Assembly: GCA_946902985.2 (NCBI GenBank)
Contig: OX336393.1
Location: 135,932,533 to 135,996,532 of the forward strand
DNA: 64,000 nucleotides
Source: Meconema thalassinum
Lineage: Eukaryota; Arthropoda; Insecta; Orthoptera; Tettigoniidae
Direction: 5' to 3'
Both the position numbers and the translations under genes were made by a program. The notes beneath the pieces were generated by a model. It had not been told where the DNA came from, did not search any database, and was given only the letters and a program-made list of their open reading frames with translations. Below, piece after piece: positions 38,682 through 51,680 of the stretch (the stretch's first letter is position 1; every line of letters begins with the position of its first letter).

Positions 38682-38885
38682 TGTTACGACGGAAGTGAAG
38701 AAAAAGGAGTGATACATTCTGAGGGTAAGCAAATAATAAGGAAAGTGATTGAGGGATGTGATGAAGAAGCTAGGAACAAGTGTATAAAACTTCCACTGAG
38801 TCGGGCAACTGCAAGAGCTGCCTATACAGGGGTTTCTGAAACAACAATCAAAAGAATCAAACTTAGTAATTTAATTTTTATCTAA
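38682..38885 (+). pseudogene. Possible HTH exon relic
   Basis: An open stretch of about 67 codons whose later part reads SEGKQIIRKVIEGCDEEARN, then LPLSRATARAAYTGVSETTI, ending in TAA. The pattern of a charged helix then TGVSxxTIKRI resembles the N-terminal DNA-binding segment of insect transposase-like proteins. No start codon or partner exons were identified, so it is a fragment. Confidence 0.35.
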
Positions 38886-39334
38886 TTAAGATATTATTGT
38901 AATGCCGGTAAATTCGGATAACAAACATGCAAATGAGGAAAAAAGTAGTGCGGATGCGGGGCAGATGCGGATTACAGTTGTGCGGATGCGGATAACGTTT
39001 TGTTTATCCGCACAGGGCTCTAGTTATAACCTAAACTGCATGAACTGAATAACGTTTAAGTTTCACTATTTTCAGCGACCTCTTTGCTTTCATCTTTGAT
39101 CTAAGCGCGAATACACATTCTAAACTTGAGCGATAATATTACTTAGACATTATTACTGTGCTGTGTGCACACCATCCACACACACACACACACACAAAAA
39201 ACGTGTTTGCCACACAGCCTGTGCGGAGTGGAGCGCATACGTATCTGAGGTTGGCACTATTGTCGTTCGCGCAGAGGCCCACTGACTCCAGCTGACTCAT
39301 TGAATTTCTGCCACGGATCTTGCGCTGGTGGAAG
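38886..39334. other. Flank, no gene seen
   Basis: GCGGATGCGG-type short repeats near 38950-39005 and a CA microsatellite (39172-39196). Nothing else recognised. Confidence 0.4.
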
Positions 39335-40955
39335 TGTAATGGGGCGTATTGAGAGATATGTGGGAAATAAATTAACATAAAATGATGAATGAAATGAAAA
39401 TGAGACACAATTAAAATATGCACTTTTGTTTTGTACTTACCTTGAAGTGTACACTAAAAATGATATGATTTGGTATGGGCGCCAGACTAATTAGATAGTC
39501 AAAATAAGGGGATTGCACAGCTACTCATTGGCAGAAAACAAGATATCTTATCCCCGGTCGAAGTGAAACCGTAGTACTCAAACCGATTCAGCATTATGAA
39601 GGATAGTTGGGTTAGCCTTATATAATATTACTAACTACTATAAATGAGGGTCCTGACATTGACTTAAATGAATTTAATGAATCTAGGTAACAAATATAAA
39701 AAGAAAAACACAATAAGAATAGTTACAAATTTGAATTTAAAGAAAATTTACTGCGGCTCAACAGATAAAGGATAATGAATGGATTTAACTAAAAATGAAC
39801 ACAAGCTTGATTTTACATGGCCTGAGAGACGTGAGATAAATCATGATCTTCGCTCACCTCTTGAAGTATTGTCATATATATAGATAATATGATTGATGTC
39901 CTCGTTGATCCGTCCCGTAGTTGACATGTTGTAGTACTTCAGCATGATGCCTCGCTAATATTTTCCTCTGAATGTATAAAGTTGGATGGTCGATGCTCAG
40001 GGAACGACGGCTTGATGGCGACTCCCCGCTCACGTTAAACTGACTCCCAGTACATAGGACTACTGGAGTGACTGAATGAATAATAATAAGTGTCGCTCCT
40101 CTGGCTTGAGCTCCTGTATTTATATCATCTTCAAGTTTTTGTCGATAATATGGTTCTTAAAGTCCCCCCTTTCAATTAGACACAGTCTATAAGTCACTGC
40201 TCCCTCACGAACAATACTCATCAGGAATACTGACATTTCCATTATAGAATATGCCATGTCTTCAGTTATTTCTACACAGCTGCCAGGGTTTCTTACATTC
40301 ATTTGGGGATGAGAATGTTTCTTAAAGTCCAACCCTTTCAATTAGACACAGTCTATAAGTCACTGCTCCTTAACGAACAATACTCATCTGTACAACTGAC
40401 ATTTACATTATTGAATAATGTCATTTCTTCAGTTATTTCTACACAGCTGCCAGGGTTTCTTACATTCATTTGGGGATGAGAATGTTTCTTAAAGTCCAAC
40501 CCTTTCAATTAGACACAGTCTATAAGTCACTGCTCCTTCACGAACAATACTCATCAGGAATACTGACATTTCCATTATTGAATAATGTCATTTCTTAAGT
40601 TATTTCTCCGCAGCAGAAAGGGTTCCTTACATTCATTTGGGGTTGAGAATAGATTTACCACTACCGACACTAATAGTGACTGGAAACCGCATCGTCTTTG
40701 TCACGCGCTAGGACCTTCTTCAGGAAATAACATCAATTGTAGAAATGTAAGCGAACCTGTCACTTCCCACGTCTCTCTGACAACTAACTTTACAACCATT
40801 CGTAAATGAAAATCTGTTCAGAATGATTTGAGCTGCTTACAGACAGATAAAATCTTGTAGCATGGAATACTACTTAATAAAAAATTAATATATATAAATA
40901 TAACGAAAAAGATTAATTATTATAAATACAAAAGCTTGGGGATTGAATCGTTACA
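39335..40955 (-). repeat. 3' LTR (left in window)
   Basis: Matches 44821-46441 at offset 5,486. One substitution was noticed (T near 40682 versus C in the other LTR). It contains three tandem copies of a 166-167-bp unit starting near TTCAATTAGACACAG at 40171, 40337 and 40504. Confidence 0.95.
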
Positions 40956-42858
40956 AATCGCCCCTTGAAATAAATGATTTTACATGAAATGACAACATTA
41001 TTTCTTTCAATGCACTCTGCAAAAAAAATATCTAAATACGTTACACTCAAAATGTAAATACACAAATACACTTCAGAATGACAACATAAAAAATTTCCAC
41101 CCTGACAATATACAATTACATTACCATAAAATTATACATATAAACAAAATATACCCTTCATTTTATATTTGCGTTCCCCATTTCTCAACTTCTCAAGTGT
41201 TCATATAGTCTTTGGTTTTATTTAAAGGAATTCCTGAAAGAAAGAGACATTGATGTACCCTTCACTTTCGCATTAGACGTAATTCGTCTTCGTTGCACTT
41301 TAATAACTGAGATATCGTATGCATATCATACGTGTTAGCTTTATAGCTAATGAGCGTAGAATTTTTCTGTCAGCCTAGTGTAGGAATACATAGTTGTTGT
41401 ACTACTGACAATATCACTCGATACACATCACTGCACACGATTGCTTACACGAATCACATAATATACCTTTCGTCTCTTTATAAGAATTACGAAGTTGCAA
41501 TGAATCAATCTGGTGATGCTTAATATGTAAATGTAAAAACAAGAAACAATTAGCAATATGCATAAAATAACCCAAATGTCAGTACATATGTATTACTCAT
41601 GAAATTACCCCACATACACATGAAATTTCCGTCAATTGATATTATATTTACCCAAGTATTCTACTTGCTCTTATCCGGACACATAATAACACAGGTTATT
41701 AATAACTCTTTCTCTAGTACAATTATACATAGAACCCTCACTTACCTTTACCTGTTTTATCCGTAGTTACCTGCCTTCATACTCTTTAATTATTATCCTA
41801 CCGCGAAATCCGCCTGATAACATGAGATTTTAATTTCTCCTCTAAAGACATGACTTACCTTTAAATCCATAGTACCGTGATTACCTCACTATTAATAAAC
41901 GTAGCACCGTGCACCCCTTATTCCTTTAACTGATTTAAAATTATTAATAAATGATATCTCCGAAATCTCTTCTGACAATAAGTCTCAATGCTTTCTCACC
42001 CAATAAACTACCAGTAAAACCGCCCCTTCATTTTAAATTTCACATGAATTAGTCCCACTTTGCATACATTAACTTCTTCTCCGAATACTTCAACCATTCA
42101 AACAATTATCTTTGAATTATAACAAATTCGTTTCAATAACTTCTGAATATTAGGTCAACCAAATTATAATAATAATTATTATTATTATTATTATTTTTAA
42201 ACTTGTGTCGAACAATAACACACTATACCATTAATTCCTTCTCACTCATCATCAGTAACTTATGTTAGAAGTGGTTCAACTAGGTATTAAGCTTTGTAAT
42301 CTATTTGGCTGTGTTCATAAATTAAGTATAACGATCTATATCAAAAACTTCGACCAACTCTCATCTGTACTCCCTTGCATACAACAGCGCTTCTTCCTAC
42401 TCCAAAAACTCCCAGCATCACCTCCACGTGGTCCTTAGACACTATAAAAAACTCTTGCTCAGAGATACCAATCTACTCTGGCACACTTATTTCTTCAACT
42501 CTCACTTCAATAAACTCATTTGGCCAACTACCAAATCTTAAACCCCAAATGCTCAAAGGCACTAAACATCGCTAGCCTACTTCCTCCTTACACCATCTAT
42601 GTGACCTTACACATCCACATATATTCTTCTCCACGTATCCGACGTCCTATTACTCCAATACTCTCTTTTCTCCACCAGATGTTGGTTAATTCACCTTCGT
42701 TAACTTTAAACCACTTCTACATTTCTCCACTTATAGTACCTGATTATCTCGATGTCCTCAACTGAAACTACATTACTGTATATCAATATTTACTTAATCA
42801 ACTTATTAATTTTATTCTCAATGTACCACCTCAACGTAAATCAATTAACCATCTCTAC

Positions 42859-42953
<95 letters not shown>

Positions 42954-43247
42954 GGTTGGCATAATGGTTATTGCTTTCAAGATATTCTTTTCATTTCTGT
43001 TTTAATACACTTAAATACTTCTTCCAACTACGCACATATTAATAGAAGCTACATATCGTTAAGCAGTTTACCATGTTTACCTATCCCACTACCAAGAAGC
43101 ACAGGTATGTGCGCCCCTCGCACTCTAAATTCTACGACTGAGTTGAATTTAGTATTAATTGGTTCCTCTGATACATCACATAAATCAAATAGTAATTCAT
43201 CACGAATATTAAGGTCCTACGGATAATTAACACATGGTACTACACAC
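40956..43247. other. Internal region of LTR element without coding signal
   Basis: AT-rich, with a long ATT microsatellite at about 42860-42953 and shorter ones near 42165-42195. No pol domains are visible on either strand. Confidence 0.6.
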
Positions 43248-44687
43248 TTACATAATTCCTCTCTCTGTTATTTTAAAGTTCTCATCACTTTCTTCTTCGA
43301 TTCTACCTTTCTTATTAGTTATACATCCTTCTCTCGTTATCACAATAGTTTCTATCTCCTCATTACAATACATCGCTGCAGTGAAGCTACCCTTACCCCC
43401 TCCTCCTAACGTTTCGCCTAATATCTCTACTTCTAGCCTCCATTCAAAATAGTAATCTTCATTCTTCTTTTTAAATATCTTTCTAATCTCATCTAACAAT
43501 GTGACCTGTTTTTTTCGCTTTGTCCTACTCCTGGAGACTTTAATTCCTATCATCTGCATTCCTCGTTCACTGTAATCTGCCTGCTGACCTTGTGCTAACA
43601 CACGCCTTTCCATCTCAGCTACTTTTACGTTCCTACAAACTTTTCCTACCTTAGTAAGACTTTTCCTCCTATCATCTTCTCTACTATCTCCCTCTAACAT
43701 CGTGCTATACTTCTGCTTTTTGTTCCTTTTCTTCGGATCACCCTTCTGCTTTTCTCGTTCGATAACCATGTCTTTCTGACTGTTATTTAACGCACGCTTC
43801 TCTGCCGCTAATAATTTCATATTAATTTCCTCTATACCAGTATGGAATTCTTCCCTTGTCTGCTTATTCAATCTGGCCTCAACTTCTGCTATCCTTTCAC
43901 TTGCTATCTTTTCCACCATTTCTAACTTTTCTTGAATATTACTTTCTTTATTCATTAATTCACTTCTCAATACCTTCTGTTTCTCTTGAATCTCTTGATA
44001 ATTTTCGGTATTTTTTAAGTGATTTTCCTCTACCTTCTTATGAAATTCCGATTCGACTCTCTCAATCTTGTCCCCCAACTCTATTCTCACCTGCCTAGAT
44101 TCTGCTTCTACTAATTTGCTAACACTCTCACCTTGAGTTGCTATTTTTTCCTCAATCTGATTAATTATTTTCTTTTCAATCTTACTTTCTACCGCTTCTA
44201 ATTGTTTATCCATTTTATCTATGATATATTTAGCCTTCACTGCTATCATCTCCTTAATTTCACCTCTGATTTCCTGTTTCACCCCCTCAATACTCTTCTG
44301 CAATATCCCATATTTCCTATTTAATTCCTCATTATTAAGTTCAATTTTAGCATTAGTGGCTTCTAACTTTTTACTCATATCCTGATTATTACTCTCTATA
44401 TTCTGTAACGCCCTCATGATTGCCTCGAATTTATCTTCCGGAATATCTGGAGATTTCTTTTTCTCCTTGCCACCACTAGTCTCATGATTCGATTCATGAC
44501 TAGTTTCAGGATTCGTCTCCAGATTCGCTTCCAAACTTATCTCGGGGTTATTTTCAGGATTTACGTCTAACATAGTATTGCTGTACTCTATACTGCTAGC
44601 CTCGCTGCTAACATCTTCCAACTCTGTATAGTTAACTTTCTCACATTTCTTTCTACTTCTCAGTCTCCTCTGTTCCTCCTCCGACAT
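43248..44687 (-). CDS. Coiled-coil Gag-like protein of the LTR element
   Basis: 479 aa, intact. The acidic N-terminus has Asn/Pro/Glu repeats (residues 40-70). A long heptad-like coiled coil runs about 85-310 (for example RNVGI-free stretches such as KLEATNAKIELNNEELNRK), followed by a basic segment (about 310-420) and a strand-rich C-terminus. There is no CCHC knuckle. Its position just after the 5' LTR fits a gag gene. An intact frame in an element without pol suggests recent mobilisation with help from an autonomous relative. Confidence 0.72.
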   Translation of the reverse strand: MSEEEQRRLRSRKKCEKVNYTELEDVSSEASSIEYSNTMLDVNPENNPEISLEANLETNPETSHESNHETSGGKEKKKSPDIPEDKFEAIMRALQNIESNNQDMSKKLEATNAKIELNNEELNRKYGILQKSIEGVKQEIRGEIKEMIAVKAKYIIDKMDKQLEAVESKIEKKIINQIEEKIATQGESVSKLVEAESRQVRIELGDKIERVESEFHKKVEENHLKNTENYQEIQEKQKVLRSELMNKESNIQEKLEMVEKIASERIAEVEARLNKQTREEFHTGIEEINMKLLAAEKRALNNSQKDMVIEREKQKGDPKKRNKKQKYSTMLEGDSREDDRRKSLTKVGKVCRNVKVAEMERRVLAQGQQADYSERGMQMIGIKVSRSRTKRKKQVTLLDEIRKIFKKKNEDYYFEWRLEVEILGETLGGGGKGSFTAAMYCNEEIETIVITREGCITNKKGRIEEESDENFKITERGIM

Positions 44688-44820
44688 TTTGAAATATATC
44701 GTTTATAAATTGCCCTTCCAAAATCACTTCACTCCCCCAAAATCACACTTGCACTGACATTTATACCCTCCTTTCATAAATACTGAACAGGTTTTCGAGC
44801 GCCACGTTAAGGTGCCATAA

Positions 44821-46441
44821 TGTAATGGGGCGTATTGAGAGATATGTGGGAAATAAATTAACATAAAATGATGAATGAAATGAAAATGAGACACAATTAA
44901 AATATGCACTTTTGTTTTGTACTTACCTTGAAGTGTACACTAAAAATGATATGATTTGGTATGGGCGCCAGACTAATTAGATAGTCAAAATAAGGGGATT
45001 GCACAGCTACTCATTGGCAGAAAACAAGATATCTTATCCCCGGTCGAAGTGAAACCGTAGTACTCAAACCGATTCAGCATTATGAAGGATAGTTGGGTTA
45101 GCCTTATATAATATTACTAACTACTATAAATGAGGGTCCTGACATTGACTTAAATGAATTTAATGAATCTAGGTAACAAATATAAAAAGAAAAACACAAT
45201 AAGAATAGTTACAAATTTGAATTTAAAGAAAATTTACTGCGGCTCAACAGATAAAGGATAATGAATGGATTTAACTAAAAATGAACACAAGCTTGATTTT
45301 ACATGGCCTGAGAGACGTGAGATAAATCATGATCTTCGCTCACCTCTTGAAGTATTGTCATATATATAGATAATATGATTGATGTCCTCGTTGATCCGTC
45401 CCGTAGTTGACATGTTGTAGTACTTCAGCATGATGCCTCGCTAATATTTTCCTCTGAATGTATAAAGTTGGATGGTCGATGCTCAGGGAACGACGGCTTG
45501 ATGGCGACTCCCCGCTCACGTTAAACTGACTCCCAGTACATAGGACTACTGGAGTGACTGAATGAATAATAATAAGTGTCGCTCCTCTGGCTTGAGCTCC
45601 TGTATTTATATCATCTTCAAGTTTTTGTCGATAATATGGTTCTTAAAGTCCCCCCTTTCAATTAGACACAGTCTATAAGTCACTGCTCCCTCACGAACAA
45701 TACTCATCAGGAATACTGACATTTCCATTATAGAATATGCCATGTCTTCAGTTATTTCTACACAGCTGCCAGGGTTTCTTACATTCATTTGGGGATGAGA
45801 ATGTTTCTTAAAGTCCAACCCTTTCAATTAGACACAGTCTATAAGTCACTGCTCCTTAACGAACAATACTCATCTGTACAACTGACATTTACATTATTGA
45901 ATAATGTCATTTCTTCAGTTATTTCTACACAGCTGCCAGGGTTTCTTACATTCATTTGGGGATGAGAATGTTTCTTAAAGTCCAACCCTTTCAATTAGAC
46001 ACAGTCTATAAGTCACTGCTCCTTCACGAACAATACTCATCAGGAATACTGACATTTCCATTATTGAATAATGTCATTTCTTAAGTTATTTCTCCGCAGC
46101 AGAAAGGGTTCCTTACATTCATTTGGGGTTGAGAATAGATTTACCACTACCGACACTAATAGTGACCGGAAACCGCATCGTCTTTGTCACGCGCTAGGAC
46201 CTTCTTCAGGAAATAACATCAATTGTAGAAATGTAAGCGAACCTGTCACTTCCCACGTCTCTCTGACAACTAACTTTACAACCATTCGTAAATGAAAATC
46301 TGTTCAGAATGATTTGAGCTGCTTACAGACAGATAAAATCTTGTAGCATGGAATACTACTTAATAAAAAATTAATATATATAAATATAACGAAAAAGATT
46401 AATTATTATAAATACAAAAGCTTGGGGATTGAATCGTTACA
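44821..46441 (-). repeat. 5' LTR (right in window)
   Basis: Near-identical partner of 39335-40955, which indicates a young insertion. Confidence 0.95.
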
Positions 46442-48480
46442 GAAGGACAGTACTTGACAACCATGTCGCAAAGTCCCTAAAGGAAACAACAACAACAACA
46501 ACAACAACAACAAAAGAACAAGGTGACTGATATTTTTAATTTACACGGAGTATTATTTGGGAGTGGGGGCGGCTATGAAATGCAAACTTGATGCTTCCGG
46601 GGGGTAATATCACGGGACGAATGAAAAATTAGAAGCTCAGGAGTTCCAGTTCTGGGCCCCGCGGCCACTCTCCACGGGCCTGTGTTCAGCCCGGCGGGAG
46701 AGAAGTTAAGTTTGTGCACCAAAGAGGAGATGGGTCGAACAGTGCGTGCGGTATGATTCACAATTGCAGCGCCCGAGCGAGCAGCGTTCCCACGCACTTT
46801 GATCAAGGTCGGTCGTGTCCAAGTGGGCCACGTGGACCGAGTGTGATACCGCCAGCCAGGAATGTGGAGTGGGACACTTCCATACAGAGTGGTTCGGCAA
46901 TCCCCTCACCATTATCAACGAAACTAGGTAATAAACTAAGGTTCCTTCTTATAATGTTTGTACCTCTTATTATTCTCGCTCCTTCCCTCTTCTTTGCATA
47001 TCCCTCCCATTCTTCCCATCCCGTCCCATCCCACACGAGGCCCCCTGTTTGCTTTATAGGTGAGGCTGCCTGGTTGAGGTGCTAGTCCCGCCGCCCCAGT
47101 TGTATCCCCGTATTCGATGTCAAGCTCCAGGACACTGCCCTTAGAGGCGGTAAAGGTGGGATCCCTTGCTGAGTCCGTGGGAAAAGCCTACCTGGAGGGT
47201 AAGCTGACCAGGAAAAAGAAATCTCGCTTCAACGGGGTCTGTGTTTAGGCGAAATGAGTGTCTATTGAGGAGAGTGCTCTTTTGAACGTCTGGATACCTT
47301 TTCAGACGCCATAGTCATAAGAGGATTTAATGAAAAATCAACCCCAATACACAGTACTACTGTAGCATTAACCTTCAGAGTTCGTTCGACGGAACGGTTC
47401 TTTGCTATGCGTGTGCATTTTTAGTTTCACATTCCAGCAGTTTGTGGCGATGTTATCTGAAAGTAGACTTATAGATGGGCCGTTCATTCGTGGCCGGTCG
47501 TAAGAACATGAGAATTCTTCTTAAAGCCCGAGGAGAACACTGAGACCACTGAATATGCACATGCGCTGCCGATTGTGCACTTTATTTGCATTGATCACAA
47601 AGGTATGAAGGCTCACTGTGCGTGGAGACACCACTGCACACGTAATATGTACCTGTCAAGAAGGAACGGCCCACTTATATGTGCTCTTTGGTGATAGTCC
47701 ATAGAACCATTTACTTTGCATTTTTAATCTCCATGGTGATGCGAATTACGCTATTCATTTGTTCCCACAGACTAGGAACAACAGAGTTCCGAATATGCTT
47801 CCCTTCTCTTCTATGATAAGACGTGTATTACCGTTTCACGAATTGATTACCGGTGGTCGAGATGGGAACTATTCTCTATTTATTTGTGTCACACGTCAGT
47901 TGACAGGTACAGTTGCGCGAGTAGGATAGGACTCAGATCCAGTACCCTGGTCATCGTTTAACAACTGTCCGTGGTGACATGAGCTCCTGAGACGCTTATC
48001 TGACGCAATGCTGCTTGACTTATGTGCAGAGCTCATTATGTCATCACTGTGTCCTCCGCTGTACCGCGCGGGGCTCCTGCTACAATCATCAACAATCACT
48101 GGCGCAGCAAGGCTCAGCGGCAATCAAATGTTAAATGGGTAATACACGCGACAGCTGATGCGATGTTGCCGGCCTGGGCATGGCAAATAGCTTTCCCGAA
48201 AGTGATTGTCGTAACATGGAATTGTTTGAGAACCACTCGGCAGTAAGCAGATCTACCCCAGACATTATTTCTAAGTTTCTTTATGCTGCACAAGATGGTG
48301 CAATACCAAAGTCATAAGACCAACGATTCACCTGCTATACATGTTTAAAAAATATCACTAAACCATTTTACCCGCTAAAACATGCACCTTTCAATATACG
48401 TTTTTCACTTCCAGTTAAACTCCACCCCTGTATTATAATGAGTCTATTCCAAATTGTGTTATGGAGAGCCTTGAAACCAT
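46442..48480. other. Flank: LINE 3'-UTR-like sequence and unclassified DNA
   Basis: A CAA microsatellite (46485-46513), then about 46640-47225 resembles the GC-richer 3' part of a non-LTR element (ends near CCTACCTGGAGGGTAAGCTG). 47230-48480 holds no recognised feature. Confidence 0.35.
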
Positions 48481-48723
48481 TTTTCAGTGTTGCTTTATTG
48501 ACAGTTGATTGCAATTATTGTCGGTCAAGATAAAATAATCCCAATTACTGGGAAATGTGACAAGAAAAAACTTATAATCCCCTTTGTCTTTGACGGGAAC
48601 CAAGGTCTTTCTCAAAATTTCCTTTCTTTGGCCTCCAGGTATTCGAAGAAGCCTTTTGTTCACTGTGAGACATTCGGAATCGTACAGGACCTTCGGATGG
48701 GTGACACAGCAGTAATTATTAAG

Positions 48724-49142
48724 CTTTGCCGGCTTCGGTGGCGTAGTTGGTAGCATGCTGAACGGCTGTGCTCAAGATAGCGGGTTCAAGCCTGGCCGAA
48801 GTCATCGGATTTTTTAACAGCGTAAAAATTATTCAGTATGCCTTCCTTCGGAGGGGAAGTAAAGCCGGCGGTCCCATGTCATAGATTTATGGCATGTAAA
48901 AGATCCTTCCACAGACTAAACTTGTGTGAAGCTAAATTTCTAGGTTAGATTTCGTTGGAACGCTTTATCAAAGTTCCAACGTTCACCACTAGGTATCATT
49001 GACATCTGGTAGTGAAAGTTTGAACTACTTTAAATTGAACGGAACTTGTAGCTCACCCTACGGAGAGGCAGCTACAGCCTCAGGCAAGCCGAACATGTCC
49101 TCGGACACTTCCGGCACTAAAAGCCATACGATAAATAAATTT
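48724..49142 (+). mobile_element. tRNA-derived SINE, family B
   Basis: The head GTGGCGTAGTTGGTAGCATG has box A, and GGGTTCAAGCC near 48782 is box B. The body has CTTCCTTCGGAGGGGAAGTA and ATGGCATGTAAAAGATCCTT, and the end CTCGGACACTTCCGGCACTA. Relatives at 60793-61205 (+) and 61537-62037 (-). Confidence 0.8.
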
Positions 49143-49600
49143 TAAAAATAAGCTTTGCGTTGAATAATAATAATAATAATAATCGATCTATGATTAGATG
49201 TTTCTCAGTGTGATGGAAGAGCTTAATCTTTCTTTTCTCCGGTGACAGGCACATGACCTACTAGTTGGCCTTATAATTACAGTGACCATATTTTTTCTCA
49301 GTCAAAATCGGGACAGCCTAGTTGGGGGGATTGTTGGAGGATAGAGAGATTATAGTTTGAATATAGAGTATTTTTTAAGTTATGGACTTTTACAAAATTT
49401 AATTTGAAGTAGTTCTACAAAAATCGATCCACCAAAAATCCAGCATAGAGGGATAAATGAATACGAAGTTTATCTGAGTGGTTTTTTAAATTTATGCAAG
49501 TAGCTTACAAGTTTTGTGAGAAAAAACAAGAAAACATCAGTAAGTTTATTTTTAAGTTTCTTACTTTACATCTTATGATTACAATAACAAAAACATTGTT
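49143..49600. other. Flank, no gene seen
   Basis: An AAT microsatellite near 49166-49182, then AT-rich unclassified sequence. Confidence 0.35.
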
Positions 49601-49610
49601 ACCGAGTCTT

Positions 49611-49847
49611 GAAGCCAACGACCTGGCCATGTTGAAACACCGGAACCCATGAGAACTCCGCAGTTAAGCAGCATTGGGCGTGGTTGGAACTTGGATGGTA
49701 TGCCGATTCTAGGCACTGCACGCTGTTGGCCAACATAAGGAGGAGCGGAAAGGCCCTGGCCACCCTACCGCACGTAAACACCGGCTGAGGATAGCCTCTT
49801 CGGAGGCTCGAACCTGCCTTCGGGCAGAATACTAATTACTTTACTTT
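49611..49847 (+). mobile_element. 5S rRNA-derived SINE (SINE3-like)
   Basis: 49611-49730 follows 5S rRNA from GCCAACGACC through AGTTAAGCAGCATTGGGCG and GTTGGAACTTGGATGG to the closing GCTGTTGGC, keeping the internal pol III promoter blocks. A non-5S body and a TTACTTTACTTTA tail follow. A target duplication is visible: ACCGAGTCTT (49601-49610) and ACTGAGTCTT (49848-49857). It is diverged from a functional 5S gene. Confidence 0.8.
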
Positions 49848-49919
49848 ACTGAGTCTTTACAAGCACATGAAGTCTTTACGAACTAGGACAGGGTCGTGGA
49901 TATTTCAAAACAAAACATA

Positions 49920-51305
49920 CACTGAAGAAAATGGAAATTGCAACACCCAGAAGGAGTGGTGCTACATTGCTGCAATTGAACATGCAGGACGAGTGTTCGG
50001 TTGTGATTCGGTGATTAAACTTTCAGGTCCCTCTGACCGCAAGTTTGGACAACAATCAATACAGGATGCGCCTACCACGAGCTGCAACTACATTGATGAA
50101 TTCTGCGAGGCATGGAGTCAATAAGGCCCTGGATCGCTTCCTGAGGAGTTGTGGCCCATGCTTGCTGCACTGCACGGGTCAGCTGTTCCAGAGTTGTGGG
50201 TGGCTGAGGACGGTTGGCCAGTTGTCAACCCATCATGTCCCACACATGCTCAATAGGACTGAGGTCCGGGGATCTGGCGGGCCATTCTAAGGTTGTGATG
50301 TCGTGGAGAGCTTCTCTGGAGATGCGTGCAGTGTGAACCCGGGCATTGTCCTGCTGAAACATCCCATTAGCAATGTTCGCCATCATACGGACAACCACTG
50401 GATTGAGTACCCTATCAACGTACTGTCGAGCAGTCATAGTGCCCTCAACAAGCACTAATTGTGATTTCACATTAAAGCCTAGAGCTCCCCAGACCATAAT
50501 GCTTGGTGTTGGCCCTGTGTGCCTCTCGACAATAAGGTCTGGGCGGCCCCTCTCCCCGGTACGTCGGCGCACACGATTCCGGCGATCACTGCGGGCAAGA
50601 CAGAAGCGCGATTCATCACTAAAGACGACCCTATGCCATTCGTCGACCCACGTCGATCGTTCTCGACACCAGGTCAGCCTTACACGTCGCTGTTGTGGGG
50701 TCAATGTAACACCTTCTGCAGGGACATGGGATCGTAAGCCAGCTGCACGCAGGCGATTACCAACTGTTTGTTGTGTAACGTGGGGTGCCACAGCTGCTCG
50801 AATTTGCGCTGCTGTTGCATGGGGTTCCATCCGGGCCATTCGAATGATGCGGCGATCCTCTCTCACAGTTGTCTGTCGAGCTGGGCCTGTGCCAGGTCTA
50901 CGAGTGTGGGAACCTTCATTTGACCACTGCTGCCATTCACTTTGTACCGTAGATGCCTGTCGGCCAACACATGCAGCGATAGTCCTTAGCGATAATCCAG
51001 CCTCACACAGCCCAATTATCCGAGCCCTCTAAAACGACGACAGTTGTTGATAGCGTGCTCTTCTCTGTCGTCGAGACATGTTTAACGGGGAACACTTCAC
51101 TGCACAGACTGCAAGTCCACTACGCTACACCAGAGCCCTTATACTGGAGTTGATTCCTCCGCGACCAATCACGTGGGGAGACCTGTAGCAACAATCCAAT
51201 GGGTCTGGGAATTTGATCGTTTACATACCTACATGGCATCGTTCCATATCTTGAAAATCAACACAAACGACCAATGCCTTCATGGTGTTGTAATTTTCGT
51301 TTAGT
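49920..51305 (-). mobile_element. Second Tc1-like transposon, degraded
   Basis: Diverged inverted ends (GAAAATGGAAATTGCAACAC at left, its inverted relative before 51305) flanked by TA. It carries a transposase pseudogene. Confidence 0.8.
50100..51078 (-). pseudogene. Tc1-like transposase with two in-frame stops
   Basis: The frame runs from MSRRQRRARY near 51078, meets TAG near 51029, continues through an HTH region and the DDE core (FSDES, FQQDNARVH, SPDLSPIEH), and hits TGA right after WDMMG (50225-50227) before the C-terminal tail. Both stops are in the same reading frame, so decay is by point mutation only. Confidence 0.85.
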
Positions 51306-51307
51306 TA

Positions 51308-51680
51308 CGCATATTTTTCAGAGATTTTTTTTCAAACTTAAAAGTCGGGACACTGTTATTAATATTTGGGACGCCGTGACATGAACCTTTAAATTGGGAC
51401 TGTCCCGATATTTCCGGGACGTATGGTCACCGTAGCTATAATCCACCTCCCCCCTATTCCAACCCCATCAGTGACGTGCAATCAGGACTAGTTCGCTATT
51501 TATATAATGCTGCACTTAAAACATAAGGCCTCATGCACTTCCTCAGCTTTCCAAACCGGCTTTGTGCATGAACTGGACTAGCTCAAGAGACCTGGCCTAT
51601 TTGGCGGAGGGTGGGAGGCATGGACATCAGCCACATCTGCTTGTGAATCTTAAGGCGTTTGATTACCTGGGTCATTGGCA
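51308..51680. other. Flank, no gene seen
   Basis: GGGAC-rich stretch (51345-51425) and unclassified sequence. Confidence 0.3.

Larger units (their letters stand above)
39335..46441 (-). mobile_element. LTR retrotransposon, Gag-like gene only, recent insertion
   Basis: Two 1,621-bp LTRs (TGTAAC...TTACA when read on the minus strand) flank 3,865 bp. A 4-bp duplication GAAG lies at 39331-39334 and 46442-46445. On the minus strand, a purine tract (AAGGGGCG) precedes the 3' LTR at 40955, and a TGGCGC-containing stretch follows the 5' LTR. The interior has one long ORF and no protease, reverse transcriptase or integrase, so it is non-autonomous. Confidence 0.93.

Noticed and set aside
46573..47085. 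Frames on both strands in GC-rich DNA
   Set aside because: No motif or start context; the region resembles a retroelement 3' part.
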